Source of the DNA: Bradyrhizobium sp. CSS354 | GTDB taxonomy: Bacteria; Pseudomonadota; Alphaproteobacteria; Rhizobiales; Xanthobacteraceae | DNA: 64,000 nucleotides | NCBI RefSeq assembly: GCF_029051725.1 | Contig: NZ_JAACFU010000002.1 | Coordinates: 62,001-126,000 of the forward strand | Direction: 5' to 3' | Shown here: piece after piece, positions 7,392 to 16,511 of the stretch | Numbering within the stretch: the first letter of the stretch is position 1 | Layout: every line of letters begins with the position of its first letter | Notes under the pieces: model-generated | Told to the model about the DNA's origin: nothing | What the model saw: only the letters and a program-made list of their open reading frames with translations | The model's database searches: none | Program-made: the position numbers and the translations under genes

Positions 7392-8936
7392 CTAGCGCAT
7401 CATCATTCGCGCGATCGCCTCGCCAATCACCACCGTCGTGAAGTGGGTGTTGGCCCGGCAATCCGATGGCATGATCGAGGCGTCGGCGACGCGTAAGCCC
7501 GCGATGCCCTTCACCGTACCATCAGGATTGACCACGCCCTCGGCGTTCTCAAAGCCGGTCATGCGGCAGCTTCCGGCGGCATGCTGGATGTCGCCGGTCT
7601 CACGGCGCAGCAGCGCGTCGAGCTTGTGATCCGGCAAGGCCGCAGCTTGCGGCAGCGTCAGATCGGTGTCGGCGAGCCGGATCCAGTCGGCGATGCCTGA
7701 TAGCTCCGGCTGGGAGGTGATCACGGCGAGCCGCCTCACCGCGTCCATCATGCGCAGCATGTCGCGGGGATCGGCCAGCATGTTCTCCTCGACGACAGGA
7801 TCGATCGCAGGGGCGGTCGAGGCCAGCTTGAGCGTGCCACGCGAATAGGCGTTGAACAGCCCGGCGCCGATCGCCCCTGGCACACCGATGCCGCGGTGGT
7901 TGAAGGCGATCAGGATCATGTCGCGCTTGCCTCCGTCGGCGAGGCCCGAGGAATAGGTCACGCAGCAATTGGTGTGGCGGGTGTCCGGATCGGTCGGCCG
8001 CAGGTTTTCATGGAGCTGGATCGTGGCGCGAAACAGCGGATGGTCGAAGAAGTGCTTGCCGACCGGCAGGTCGCGCTCGACCGCGATCCCCATCGCCTTC
8101 AGCTCATCGGCGGGGCCGATGCCCGAGCGCAGCAGGATTGCCGGACTGTGGATGGCGCCGGCGCACAGCACGATCTGGCGCGCGCTGATCTCACTGGTGC
8201 CCTGCCCCTCGATGTGAACACGGAGGCCGGTCGCCCGGCCGTCGCTGATCAGCACGCGATCGACCAACGCACGCCCGCGAATGTCCAGATTGGCGCGGCC
8301 GCGCGCGGGCTCCAGGTAGCCCTCATTGGTGGTGATGCGGCGGCTGTCGCGGCTGTTGATGGGATAGCAGGCGACGCCCTCGCCGTCAGCACCGTTGACG
8401 TCGGCGCACCAGGGATAGCCGCTCGCCAGCGCTGCATCGCGCAAGCCGCGATCGATCGGCCCCCATTTTTCCGGCGGCGCGCGATAGACCGGCAGCGGTC
8501 CGCCGCGTCCGTGGCCGGCGGCGTCGCCGAATTCCAGATCATCCTCGATCACCGAGAACAACGGCATCACGTCCTTCGCCGACCAGCCGGTGCAGCCATT
8601 GGCCGCCCATTCGTCGAACGCATCGGCGACGCCGCGGATGGCGATCTGGCCGTTCATCATCGACGAGCCGCCGAGCCCCTTGCCGCGCCAGTAGAAGCGC
8701 GGCTCCTGGCCGGCCACACGGCGCGTCAGCAGATCAGGCCATTGCCATTTCTCCTGGTACTCGCGCTTGTGGATGATCGGGATGGGATTTGGCGTCCTCA
8801 CCTCCCAGGGCGCCTCGTCGGCGCGCCAGTCCAGACCGGCCTCCAGCAGCAGGACGCGGCGTGCGGGATCTTCCGAGAGCCGTGCCGCAACGGCGGCGCC
8901 GGCGGAGCCGCCGCCGACAACAATGACATCGTACAT
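7392..8936 (-). CDS. GMC family FAD-dependent oxidoreductase (choline dehydrogenase-like)
   Basis: The 514-residue protein starts MYDVIVVGGGSAGAAVAARL, with the FAD dinucleotide-binding glycines at 8-13. The GMC signature RGKGLGGSSMMNGQIAIRG follows at about 80-100. Near the C-terminus are HAAGSCRM and SDCRANTHFTTVVIGEA, which carry the catalytic His/Asn-His region. Family members oxidise alcohols, choline or sugars, and the substrate here is unknown. The ATG lies 4 bases after the stop of the upstream solute-binding protein gene, inside whose end sits the ribosome site, so both are in one operon. Confidence 0.9.
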   Translation of the reverse strand: MYDVIVVGGGSAGAAVAARLSEDPARRVLLLEAGLDWRADEAPWEVRTPNPIPIIHKREYQEKWQWPDLLTRRVAGQEPRFYWRGKGLGGSSMMNGQIAIRGVADAFDEWAANGCTGWSAKDVMPLFSVIEDDLEFGDAAGHGRGGPLPVYRAPPEKWGPIDRGLRDAALASGYPWCADVNGADGEGVACYPINSRDSRRITTNEGYLEPARGRANLDIRGRALVDRVLISDGRATGLRVHIEGQGTSEISARQIVLCAGAIHSPAILLRSGIGPADELKAMGIAVERDLPVGKHFFDHPLFRATIQLHENLRPTDPDTRHTNCCVTYSSGLADGGKRDMILIAFNHRGIGVPGAIGAGLFNAYSRGTLKLASTAPAIDPVVEENMLADPRDMLRMMDAVRRLAVITSQPELSGIADWIRLADTDLTLPQAAALPDHKLDALLRRETGDIQHAAGSCRMTGFENAEGVVNPDGTVKGIAGLRVADASIMPSDCRANTHFTTVVIGEAIARMMMR

Positions 8937-8940
8937 CGGG

Positions 8941-10491
8941 CTACTTCTCAACGTTCCAGAACACCGGGATGGCGGACGGTATCAGACCGCGCAAACTGGC
9001 GCGAGAGGCGGCAGGCTGTGCGAACTGGCCCCACGGTATAGCGGGTGCCTGATCGTACATGACGGCCTGGATCTCGCCTGCTATCTTCTTGCGATCCTCC
9101 TCGGCGGGCGCCTTGGCAAAGGCCTCCATCAGCGGCGTGATGCGCGCGTCGCACTGCCAGCCGGTGAAGTCGGCGCAATTGAAGGCGACCATGACGTTGG
9201 TCAAGGGCGAACCGAGATCGAAACCGCCGGCATGGACGCCATAGACGCTCCAGCCCTCCTTCTTGGCGCGGCGCGCCAGCACGCTCGCCCAGTCCATCAC
9301 CTGGAGATCGACGGTGAAGCCGGCCTGCTTCAGCCGCTCCGCCAGCACCTGCGCCGAGACGCGCGGAGCTTCAAGATCGTTGGCCTCCATCACCACGACA
9401 GGCTCACCGGCGTATTTCGTCGCCTTCAGCGCGGCCCTTGCCGCCTCGATCGATGGACTGACCGCGGCGTCAGTCCCGGCCTTGCTGTCATAGGTGGTGC
9501 CGCAGGTGAAGTACGTCGCGCAAGGTGCCGCGTATTTGGCGTCCAGGCCGAGTGCGTCCAGCACTTCGCGCTGATCGACCAGCTTCCACAACACGCGTCT
9601 GATCGCGGGATCGTCGAACGGCTTTGATGCGGCATTGAGGCGATAAGCTCCGGCGAACATGTTGCCGCCGGTGAAATTGACCAGCTTCACCCGTGAGTTC
9701 TTCTCCATGGTCGGCAGCAGATCGAACGGCGCGTATTGCATGAAATCGACTTCGCCGGCCTGCAGCGCGGAGGCTGCAGTCGCGCCATCTGGAATGACGC
9801 GGATCTCGAGCGTATCGAGGTTGACGCGCTTGCCGCCGGCGAGGAAGTCGGCAGGCTCGGGACGCGGCACATAGTCGGCGAACTTCTTCAGGACCATGCG
9901 ATCGCCGGTGCGGTGACCGGCCTTGCTGTAGACGAACGGGCCGGAGCCGACGATCTCGGTGATGCGCTGGTCGCCGGGCGTTTTGGCAATGCGCTCAGGC
10001 ATCATGAAGGCGACCGGGCTGACGGGATTGCCGAGTGCGTCGATGACGAGACCAGACGGCTCCTTCAGCGTCAGCACGAAGGTTTTTGCGTCGGTCGGTT
10101 CGAGCGAGGCCGTGATCGCGAAGATGCGGCGGCCGAGCGCACTGCGGGTGCCCCAGCGCCGCAGCGAAGCGACGCAATCGGCGGCGGTGACCGGCTGGAC
10201 GTCATGCCATTTCAGGCCATCGCGCAGCGTGAAACTGTAGGTCAAACCGTCGGCGGAGACCTTCCAGTCCTGCACCATCTGCGGCTTGATCTCGCCTTTG
10301 GAATCCTTCGCAAACAGCGTGTCGAACACCATGTAGCCGAACGTGCGCGAAATATAGGCCGTGGAGAAATGCGGATCGAGCGTGACGATCTCCGCCTCGA
10401 GCACCGCGACGAGATTGCCTGCCGCATGCGCCTGCGCCGCGGTCAGCGCCAAGGCGAGCAGCGCTGGAATGAAAGCCTTCAGTTTGGACAT
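8941..10491 (-). CDS. ABC transporter substrate-binding protein, family 5 (peptide/opine type)
   Basis: This 516-residue protein has a signal peptide (residues 1-22, ending AQAHA) and the SBP_bac_5 fold. Family hallmarks are EAEIVTLDPHFSTAYISRTF, WKVSADGLTYSFTLRDGLKWHD, GSGPFVYSK and DDPAIRRVLWKLVDQREV. It would bind an oligopeptide or similar ligand in the periplasm. I chose the ATG at 10491 because it begins the signal peptide and has an AAGG site, although the frame runs 26 codons further. No permease or ATPase genes are adjacent. Its partner in this operon is instead the GMC oxidoreductase immediately downstream. Confidence 0.9.
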   Translation of the reverse strand: MSKLKAFIPALLALALTAAQAHAAGNLVAVLEAEIVTLDPHFSTAYISRTFGYMVFDTLFAKDSKGEIKPQMVQDWKVSADGLTYSFTLRDGLKWHDVQPVTAADCVASLRRWGTRSALGRRIFAITASLEPTDAKTFVLTLKEPSGLVIDALGNPVSPVAFMMPERIAKTPGDQRITEIVGSGPFVYSKAGHRTGDRMVLKKFADYVPRPEPADFLAGGKRVNLDTLEIRVIPDGATAASALQAGEVDFMQYAPFDLLPTMEKNSRVKLVNFTGGNMFAGAYRLNAASKPFDDPAIRRVLWKLVDQREVLDALGLDAKYAAPCATYFTCGTTYDSKAGTDAAVSPSIEAARAALKATKYAGEPVVVMEANDLEAPRVSAQVLAERLKQAGFTVDLQVMDWASVLARRAKKEGWSVYGVHAGGFDLGSPLTNVMVAFNCADFTGWQCDARITPLMEAFAKAPAEEDRKKIAGEIQAVMYDQAPAIPWGQFAQPAASRASLRGLIPSAIPVFWNVEK

Positions 10492-10617
10492 TGGTGCCTT
10501 TGCCGTTTTGACTGAAACGTTTGCAGTCGCCAGGAAAAAGCAATGTTCGTGCCCGTTCGATGAAAGCACTCATGCGCACACGGCTATCTGCCGCGCGTTT
10601 GCGCGCCACACCCTCAC

Positions 10618-10721
10618 TGTCATCGCCCGGCTTGACCGGGCGATCCAGTATTCCAGAAAAAGCTATGATTGAGCCGAGAAGTCGCGGCGTACTGGATGCC
10701 CCGCCTACGCGGGGCATGACA
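10618..10721. repeat. Dispersed palindromic element, CGCCCGGCTTGACCGGGCG family, copy 2
   Basis: It has the same layout as the copy at 5935-6038: tgtcatcgcccggcttgacc at the left, ggcgtactggatgccccg in the middle, and a ggggcatgaca end. The two copies are clearly alignable over their full length. It fills most of the gap between the start of the solute-binding protein gene and the end of parC. Confidence 0.75.
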
Positions 10722-10747
10722 CTATCGATATGGCAACGGCCCGCGGA

Positions 10748-13006
10748 CTACCCGATCACCCTGCCGAACTTGTTCGACTTCGGGAATCCCTTCGGCGGCA
10801 GACGGCCGGCGTCGGCGCGGGAGCCTTTCCACTCGGCGAGCTCCTTCATGGTCGCAGAGAATTCGCGTCCTGCGGAGTCTTTCCAGGTCAGGCCCGTTTT
10901 TGCGTCGAACACGGCAATGTCGGAGAGGCCGCCGTCCTTGTACTTCTGCAAGCGAACGCCGCGGCCGCGGGCCATCTCCGGTACCTGGTCGAGCGGGAAC
11001 ACAAGCATCTTGCGGTTCTCGCCGATGACCGCGACGGTATCGCCGAGCACTTCGGTGACCGTGCGCGCCTCGTTCGGCATGTCGACGTTGAGGACCTGCT
11101 TGCCCTTCTTGGTGGTACCGACGCAATCGTCCTCGTTGACCACAAAGCCCTGGCCCTCGTGGCTGGCGACCAGGAATTTGCGTCCGCCCTTGTTGACGAA
11201 CAGCGTGACCGGCGCGGCCTCCGGCTCGAGATCGATGAACTGGCGGATCGGCTCGCCATGACCGCGGCCGCCCGGAAGTTTTGCGACATCGAGCGAGTAG
11301 AACTTTCCGTTGGTGGCGAACAGCAGCAGCTTCGAGGTCGTTTCCGCGAAGAACGCGAACCCGAGCTTGTCGTCCTGCTTGAAAGCCAGCCCCGAGAGAT
11401 CCTCGACGTGGCCCTTGAGGGTGCGGATCCAGCCCTTGTCGGAGACCACGACCGTCACCGGCTCGCGCTCGACCAGGGCCTCCTCGATCGCGGCGAGATC
11501 GTGTTCGGGCGCGTCGGCAAAGGTGGTGCGGCGCTTGCCGAGCGGGGTCTTCGGTCCGAACATGTCGCGGACCTTGCCGACCTGCTCGCCGACCTTCTTC
11601 CACTGCTCGGGCTCGGACGCCAGCAGTCCCTCGATGCCCTTCAGCTCCTTGCGAAGATCCTTGTCCTCGCTGCGGATCTCCATCTCCTCGAGCTTGCGCA
11701 GGCTTCGCAGCCGCATGTTGAGGATGGCTTCGGCCTGCACCTCGGTGAGCTTGAACGCCTTGATCAGCGCCGGCTTCGGCTCGTCCTCATTGCGGATGAT
11801 CCTGATCACCTCGTCGATGTTCAGATAGGCAATCAGCAAGCCGCCGAGAATCTCCAGACGGCGCTCGATTTCGGCCTTGCGATGATTGGTGCGACGGATC
11901 AGCACGTCGCGCAGATGGTCGAGCCATTCGCGCAAGCATTCCGCGAGCCCCACGACCTTGGGAATGCGGCCCTTGATCAGCACGTTGAGGTTCAGCGGAA
12001 TCTTGTTTTCGAGCTCGGTCAGCCGGAACAGCGATTCCATCATCAGCGCGGGATCGACGTTCTTCGACTTCGGCTCGATCACGATACGGACGTCTTCGGC
12101 CGACTCGTCCCTGATATCGCCGACCAGCGGCAGCTTCTTCTGGTCCAGCAGCTCGGCAATCTTCTCGATCAACCGCGACTTCTGCACCAGAAAGGGTATC
12201 TCCGTGACGACGACGACCCAGGTGCCGCGCGCGCCCTCTTCTTGCTCCCATCGGGAGCGGACGCGGAACGAGCCGCGGCCGGTGGTGTAGGCTTCAGCGA
12301 TCGCCTGCTTGGAATCGACGCAGATCCCGCCGGTCGGGAAATCCGGACCTTTGACCCATTTCAGCAGCGCCTTGGATTTTGCGTCGGGCTTCTCGATCAG
12401 ATGCAGCGCGGCGTCGCAGAGCTCGGCGGCGTTGTGCGGCGGGATCGATGTCGCCATGCCGACTGCGATACCTTGCGCACCATTGGCGAGCAGGTTCGGG
12501 AAGCCACCGGGCAGGACGATCGGCTCTTTCGACTGGCCATCGTAATTGGGGCGGAATTCGACCCCGTCCTCATCGATGCCGTCGAGCAGAAGCCGCGCGA
12601 CGTCGGTCATGCGCGCTTCGGTGTAGCGGTAGGCGGCGGGATTATCGCCGTCGATATTGCCGAAATTGCCCTGGCCGTCGACCAGCGGGTATCGCGAGGA
12701 GAAATCCTGCGCCAGGCGCACCATGGCGTCGTAGATCGCCTGGTCGCCGTGCGGATGGAACGAGCCCATCACGTCGCCGACGATTTTGGCGGATTTCTTG
12801 AACGCCGTGCCTGGATCGAGCCGGAGCAGGCGCATGCCGTAGAGGATGCGCCGGTGCACCGGCTTCAGGCCGTCGCGCGCATCGGGCAGCGCGCGGTGCA
12901 TGATGGTGGAGAGCGCGTACGCAAGATAGCGCTCTTCCAGCGCCTCACGCAGCGGCACCTCGTGAATTTCGGCCGGTTCCTCCGGCGGAATCAATCGTTT
13001 TCCCAT
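10748..13006 (-). CDS. parC: DNA topoisomerase IV subunit A
   Basis: The 752-residue protein is the DNA-cleaving subunit of topoisomerase IV, which with ParE decatenates daughter chromosomes. The winged-helix/tower part spans about residues 20-480. It holds [31 protein letters not shown] and [10 protein letters not shown], whose Tyr128 is the DNA-linking residue. The C-terminal third is the beta-pinwheel. The length fits ParC of alphaproteobacteria rather than GyrA, and the acidic GyrA tail and GyrA-box are not evident. Residue 89 is Gln where enterobacterial enzymes have the quinolone-contact Ser. It is the last gene of the long minus-strand housekeeping run. Confidence 0.95.
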   Translation of the reverse strand: MGKRLIPPEEPAEIHEVPLREALEERYLAYALSTIMHRALPDARDGLKPVHRRILYGMRLLRLDPGTAFKKSAKIVGDVMGSFHPHGDQAIYDAMVRLAQDFSSRYPLVDGQGNFGNIDGDNPAAYRYTEARMTDVARLLLDGIDEDGVEFRPNYDGQSKEPIVLPGGFPNLLANGAQGIAVGMATSIPPHNAAELCDAALHLIEKPDAKSKALLKWVKGPDFPTGGICVDSKQAIAEAYTTGRGSFRVRSRWEQEEGARGTWVVVVTEIPFLVQKSRLIEKIAELLDQKKLPLVGDIRDESAEDVRIVIEPKSKNVDPALMMESLFRLTELENKIPLNLNVLIKGRIPKVVGLAECLREWLDHLRDVLIRRTNHRKAEIERRLEILGGLLIAYLNIDEVIRIIRNEDEPKPALIKAFKLTEVQAEAILNMRLRSLRKLEEMEIRSEDKDLRKELKGIEGLLASEPEQWKKVGEQVGKVRDMFGPKTPLGKRRTTFADAPEHDLAAIEEALVEREPVTVVVSDKGWIRTLKGHVEDLSGLAFKQDDKLGFAFFAETTSKLLLFATNGKFYSLDVAKLPGGRGHGEPIRQFIDLEPEAAPVTLFVNKGGRKFLVASHEGQGFVVNEDDCVGTTKKGKQVLNVDMPNEARTVTEVLGDTVAVIGENRKMLVFPLDQVPEMARGRGVRLQKYKDGGLSDIAVFDAKTGLTWKDSAGREFSATMKELAEWKGSRADAGRLPPKGFPKSNKFGRVIG

Positions 13007-13067
13007 GCCGCCCGGTTAAACCGTGGAAGCGAATCGGGCAAGGATCGATTGGTTCCCTGTAGGCGGC

Positions 13068-13352
13068 CTACTGGCCGGCCCAGCCTGCGGTGAAGGTCTG
13101 GGTGGGTGGCGCGGCTTTAGCCTGCGTGGTGGCCGGGGCATTGGTCAGGCACCGCCGGGCCGTTTCGATCTCGGCCTCCGTCGCGCCCTTGGACCTCGCC
13201 CATGCCTCTGCGGCTGCAGCGGAATATTTGGCCACATAGAATCTGACGACGGTACAGGAGGCACGGCGAAAGACGCCCGGCTGCTCACCCGCGAGGGCGT
13301 CCGGCGCCAGCGCGATCAGCGCTGCCGATATCACAAGTCCCTTGATCAGCAT
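13068..13352 (-). CDS. Small secreted protein, unknown function
   Basis: This 94-residue protein starts with a convincing signal peptide (MLIKGLVISAALIALAPDALA). A mature part with two cysteines (in RASCTVVRFYVAKYSAAAAE and ETARRCLTNA) follows, and then a proline/threonine-rich tail. The cysteines could form a disulfide in the periplasm. A GGGGA ribosome site precedes the ATG. It lies between recO and parC, transcribed with them. I recognise no family, but similar short proteins with the AEAWARSKGATEAEIETARRC pattern occur in Bradyrhizobium as I remember. Confidence 0.65.
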   Translation of the reverse strand: MLIKGLVISAALIALAPDALAGEQPGVFRRASCTVVRFYVAKYSAAAAEAWARSKGATEAEIETARRCLTNAPATTQAKAAPPTQTFTAGWAGQ

Positions 13353-13451
13353 CAGGATATCCCCGGTTGGAACCCGGGGGGCAAGTCAGGGAAACCCGGT
13401 TTCGTTCCACGGCGGACCGACATATTGCGACAATGCAGAGCGGCGTCAGGC

Positions 13452-14204
13452 TCATGGCGCGGGCATTGTGGCCTTTGCCTGCTGTCGAATCAGCGCGTTG
13501 ATGAAGCCTGCCCGCGCGTCGGAATGGCCCTGCCCGCGCGGCTCCAGCACGTGGCGCAGCAGGAAAAGGCCGGTCAGTCGAAAGCCGTCCTGGAGATCCT
13601 CGTCGGTGAGGTCGCCGTGCACCTCGCCCTGGCGCAGGAATGGCGGCAGCCGCAACAGGCGGTCGCGCCACGGTTCGCCCGCCCCGCGCGACACCGCTCC
13701 GCCGGATTTGGGCGAGACGTAGATCAGGTCGTTGGTTTCTCCGGTCACGGCGCAGTTTTCCAGCGCCAGCCCGAAGCCGAGCTCGGTAAGCATCGCCAGC
13801 TCGAAATGGATCACGTGTACGGCGGCGCTGCCGATGTCGTCGAAATCGTCCAGCGAATGTTCGAGCAGCGCCAGGAGGTTTTCGTGCGGATCGCGCTCCG
13901 GCAGCAACCGCGCAATCGAGGCGAGATGGGTGATGCCGTAGACGCCGTGGGATGATCCCAGCAGCGTCGCCGCCCGCAGCTTGAGGCCCTCGATGGCATA
14001 GGTGCCGAGATGTTCGTCGAGCCGCGCCCGCCACACCACGCTGAGGCTGTTGCCGGGCTGCAGCAGCGGCCGCATCCGCGAGCCGGCGCCGCCGCGGACA
14101 AGACCGAGATGGCGGCCGTGCGCGCGGGTCAGCAGCTCGACGATAGCGCTGCTCTCGCCATGCCGCCGCACCCCCAGCACGATGCCTTCGTCGGTCCATT
14201 CCAT
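13452..14204 (-). CDS. recO: DNA repair protein RecO
   Basis: This 250-residue protein loads RecA with RecF and RecR and anneals single strands. The N-terminal OB-fold is seen in [20 protein letters not shown] and the run [18 protein letters not shown]. The C-terminal helical domain carries [20 protein letters not shown]. The length is normal for alphaproteobacterial RecO. It lies downstream of era and a small membrane-protein gene in the same direction. I see no frameshift. Confidence 0.93.
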   Translation of the reverse strand: MEWTDEGIVLGVRRHGESSAIVELLTRAHGRHLGLVRGGAGSRMRPLLQPGNSLSVVWRARLDEHLGTYAIEGLKLRAATLLGSSHGVYGITHLASIARLLPERDPHENLLALLEHSLDDFDDIGSAAVHVIHFELAMLTELGFGLALENCAVTGETNDLIYVSPKSGGAVSRGAGEPWRDRLLRLPPFLRQGEVHGDLTDEDLQDGFRLTGLFLLRHVLEPRGQGHSDARAGFINALIRQQAKATMPAP

Positions 14205-14326
14205 GGGTGAAGTCTAGCGGATTCCGGTCGTCAATCGTAGGGCGGATTGGCCGAAGGCGTCATTCGCCAATCGCGCGTGCACTCCTGGATGGCGGATTAC
14301 GCGCCGCCAATCGACCCAACGCGGCC

Positions 14327-14707
14327 TTACGCATTGAACCAACCCTGCGCGTCGCCGCGAAACGAGAAATACAGCCCCATCGCCGTCAGCACGCAGGAGA
14401 CGATCTCGATGGCGCTGTCGAGTTCCATGCCCTTCTGGCCGATGATCTGGCCGAGCGAGATCACCGACAGCACGAGCGCTGCCGCCAGCACCCAGCGCGG
14501 CCAGTTCTTGCGCCCGTGCGCGGCCAGCCTGACGAAATAGACCAGCAGCAGGATCATGCCGCCGGCAAACAGCATCGACGTCATGATCATCTGCTCGGTC
14601 ATCTCGGCAGTGGGCGTGCGGTCCTGCACCGCCACCGACAGGGCATCAAGCATCAACGATGCATAGAGCAACGCTTCGAAGCGCCGTACGTTGCTGGGTA
14701 CGCTCAT
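14327..14707 (-). CDS. Conserved membrane protein between era and recO
   Basis: The 126-residue protein has an N-terminal amphipathic stretch and three to four hydrophobic segments, including MTSMLFAGGMILLLVYFVRL, WVLAAALVLSVISLGQII and SAIEIVSCVLTAMGLYFSF. No catalytic motif is visible. It begins 22 bases after the stop of era and is very probably co-transcribed with it. The function is unknown. Position inside a highly conserved operon suggests a stable resident gene rather than a recent insertion. Confidence 0.7.
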   Translation of the reverse strand: MSVPSNVRRFEALLYASLMLDALSVAVQDRTPTAEMTEQMIMTSMLFAGGMILLLVYFVRLAAHGRKNWPRWVLAAALVLSVISLGQIIGQKGMELDSAIEIVSCVLTAMGLYFSFRGDAQGWFNA

Positions 14708-14728
14708 CGCTGACCGATCTTTTCTTGG

Positions 14729-15655
14729 TTATTCTTTGGGAAATTCCAGGCCCATCTCGCGGTAGCGATCAGGATCGTCGCTCCAGTTCTCGCGCACCTT
14801 GACGAACAGGAACAGGTGCACCGGCACGCCCAGGATCTCGCCGATCTCCTTGCGCGAGTCCGCGCCGATCGACTTGATGGTGGCGCCGCCCGCGCCGAGC
14901 ACGATCTTGCGCTGGCTTTCGCGCTCGACGAAAATCGTCTGCTCGATGCGCACTGACTTGTCCTTGCGCTCCTCCCACTTATCGGTCTCGACGGTGGACT
15001 GGTAGGGCAATTCCTGGTGCAGCTTGCGAAAGATCTTCTCGCGGGTGATCTCGGCCGCAAGCTGCCGCATCGGCGCGTCCGACATCTGGTCTTCGGGATA
15101 GAGGAACGGACCCGGCGGCACGATCTCGGCCAGTGTATGCCTGAGGTCGTCGACGCCGTCGCCGGAGATCGCCGCGATCATAAAGGTCTTTGCGAACGCC
15201 ATGCGCTCGTTGGCGGCCTGCGCCAGCGCCAGCAGCTTCTCGCGCTGCACCAGGTCGACCTTGTTGATGACCAAAATCTTCTCGTGCTTGACGCTGGCGA
15301 CCTTGGTGAGGATCGCCTCGGCTTCCTCGTCGATGCCGGCCTTGGCATCCAGCAGCACGCAGACGAGATCGGCATCATGCGCGCCGCTCCAGGCGGTCGA
15401 GACCATGGCGCGGTCGAGCCGGCGCTTGGGCAGGAAGATGCCGGGCGTATCGACCAGGATGATCTGCGCGTTGTTCTCGATCACGATGCCGCGGATCAGC
15501 GCGCGCGTGGTCTGCACCTTGCGCGACACGATCGTGACCTTGGCCCCGACCAGCGCGTTGACCAGCGTGGATTTGCCGACGTTGGGCGCGCCGATCAGCG
15601 CGACGAAGCCGCAGCGCGTCGCAGTGGGCGCCTCGCCGCTTGCTTCAACCGTCAT
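14729..15655 (-). CDS. era: GTPase Era
   Basis: This 308-residue GTPase binds the 3' end of 16S rRNA during 30S maturation. The G1 loop GAPNVGKS lies at 22-29, the switch region holds VQTTRALIRG, the G3 motif is DTPGIF, and the G4 motif is NKVD. The KH RNA-binding domain occupies the C-terminus (GAGGATIKSIGADSRKEIGE). I placed the start at the ATG at 15655, giving MTVEASGEA, an 11-base overlap with rnc. An ATG 7 codons earlier is possible. The rnc-era pairing is a classic arrangement. Confidence 0.94.
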   Translation of the reverse strand: MTVEASGEAPTATRCGFVALIGAPNVGKSTLVNALVGAKVTIVSRKVQTTRALIRGIVIENNAQIILVDTPGIFLPKRRLDRAMVSTAWSGAHDADLVCVLLDAKAGIDEEAEAILTKVASVKHEKILVINKVDLVQREKLLALAQAANERMAFAKTFMIAAISGDGVDDLRHTLAEIVPPGPFLYPEDQMSDAPMRQLAAEITREKIFRKLHQELPYQSTVETDKWEERKDKSVRIEQTIFVERESQRKIVLGAGGATIKSIGADSRKEIGEILGVPVHLFLFVKVRENWSDDPDRYREMGLEFPKE

Positions 15656-16511
15656 TGCCGCCGCCAACGCCTTCACGTTCGATCATCACTGAAGCTGCCA
15701 CCTTCTCTGCCGCGCGCTTGCTGCCGCCAATGCCTTCCGCCGGAGCGAGTCCCGGCAGGTCGACCGCGACGCGGAATTGCGGATCGTGATGCGGGCCGGT
15801 GCGCTCGACCTCGCGGTAAACCGGCGTCGGCAATCCCTTGCCCTGCGCCCATTCCTGGAGAACGGTCTTGGGATCGCGCAACGGACGCCGCGGCTTGTGC
15901 ATGCGCTCGGTCCAGTTGCGCTTGACGAAGTCGGCCGCCGCCGCGTAGCCGCCGTCGAGGAAGACGGCGCCGATGACAGCCTCGCAGATGTCGCCGAGCA
16001 CGCTCTTGCGCAGGCGCGCGTCGGCGCTGGAGCCGACCGAGCCGAGCTTGATGTCGTCGAGCAGACCGAGCGACTTGGCGACATCGGCGCAGCTCTCTTT
16101 GCGCACCAGTTCGGCAAGTCGCTTGGACAGCTCGCCTTCGTCGGCGTTCGGGAAGGTGTGATAGAGCATGTCGGAGACGACGAGCCCGAGCACGTGGTCG
16201 CCGAGGAATTCCAGCCGCTGATAGCTGTCGCCGCGCTTGCGCCCGGACTTCAGCGCGGAGACATGCGTGATGCCTTGCATCAAGAGGTTCGGATCGGCAA
16301 AGCTGTAGCCGATGCGTGCCTCGAGCCCCGCATTCGCATCCGAGCCCCTGGCCTTGCTGCTCCGCACCCGCTTCTTCTTTGCAGGCGCCTTGTTTTCAGG
16401 AGTCTTGATCTCAAGGGTCTTGTTCTCAAGACTCTTGGTCGCAGCTTCGCCGTCGGGGCCCGCTTGCGCCTCGGTCGGCAGGGTCGCGATGTCCTTGGCT
16501 TCGTCTTTCAT
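15645..16511 (-). CDS. rnc: Ribonuclease III
   Basis: The 288-residue enzyme cuts double-stranded RNA in rRNA and mRNA processing. The RNase III signature RLEFLGDHVLGLVVSDMLY is present with its catalytic acidic residues. A double-stranded RNA-binding domain follows (DPKTVLQEWAQGKGLPTPVY to GGSKRAAEKVAASVMIE). An N-terminal extension of about 60 residues is rich in Lys, Glu and Thr and contains short internal repeats (LENKTLEIKTPENK). It is absent from E. coli RNase III and looks disordered. The ATG overlaps the lepB stop as ATGA, so translation is coupled. The 3' end overlaps era. Confidence 0.94.
   Translation of the reverse strand: MKDEAKDIATLPTEAQAGPDGEAATKSLENKTLEIKTPENKAPAKKKRVRSSKARGSDANAGLEARIGYSFADPNLLMQGITHVSALKSGRKRGDSYQRLEFLGDHVLGLVVSDMLYHTFPNADEGELSKRLAELVRKESCADVAKSLGLLDDIKLGSVGSSADARLRKSVLGDICEAVIGAVFLDGGYAAAADFVKRNWTERMHKPRRPLRDPKTVLQEWAQGKGLPTPVYREVERTGPHHDPQFRVAVDLPGLAPAEGIGGSKRAAEKVAASVMIEREGVGGGNDG

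Noticed and set aside
10730..13093. Long open frame (787 codons) on the plus strand, antisense to parC
   Set aside because: It is the GC-skewed complement of a conserved topoisomerase gene, with no ribosome site and a protein composition rich in Arg, Ala, Asp and Leu unlike any family.
15645..15676. Frameshift or fusion between rnc and era
   Set aside because: The overlap is a normal gene junction. Both proteins have complete, family-like ends with the ATG at 15655.
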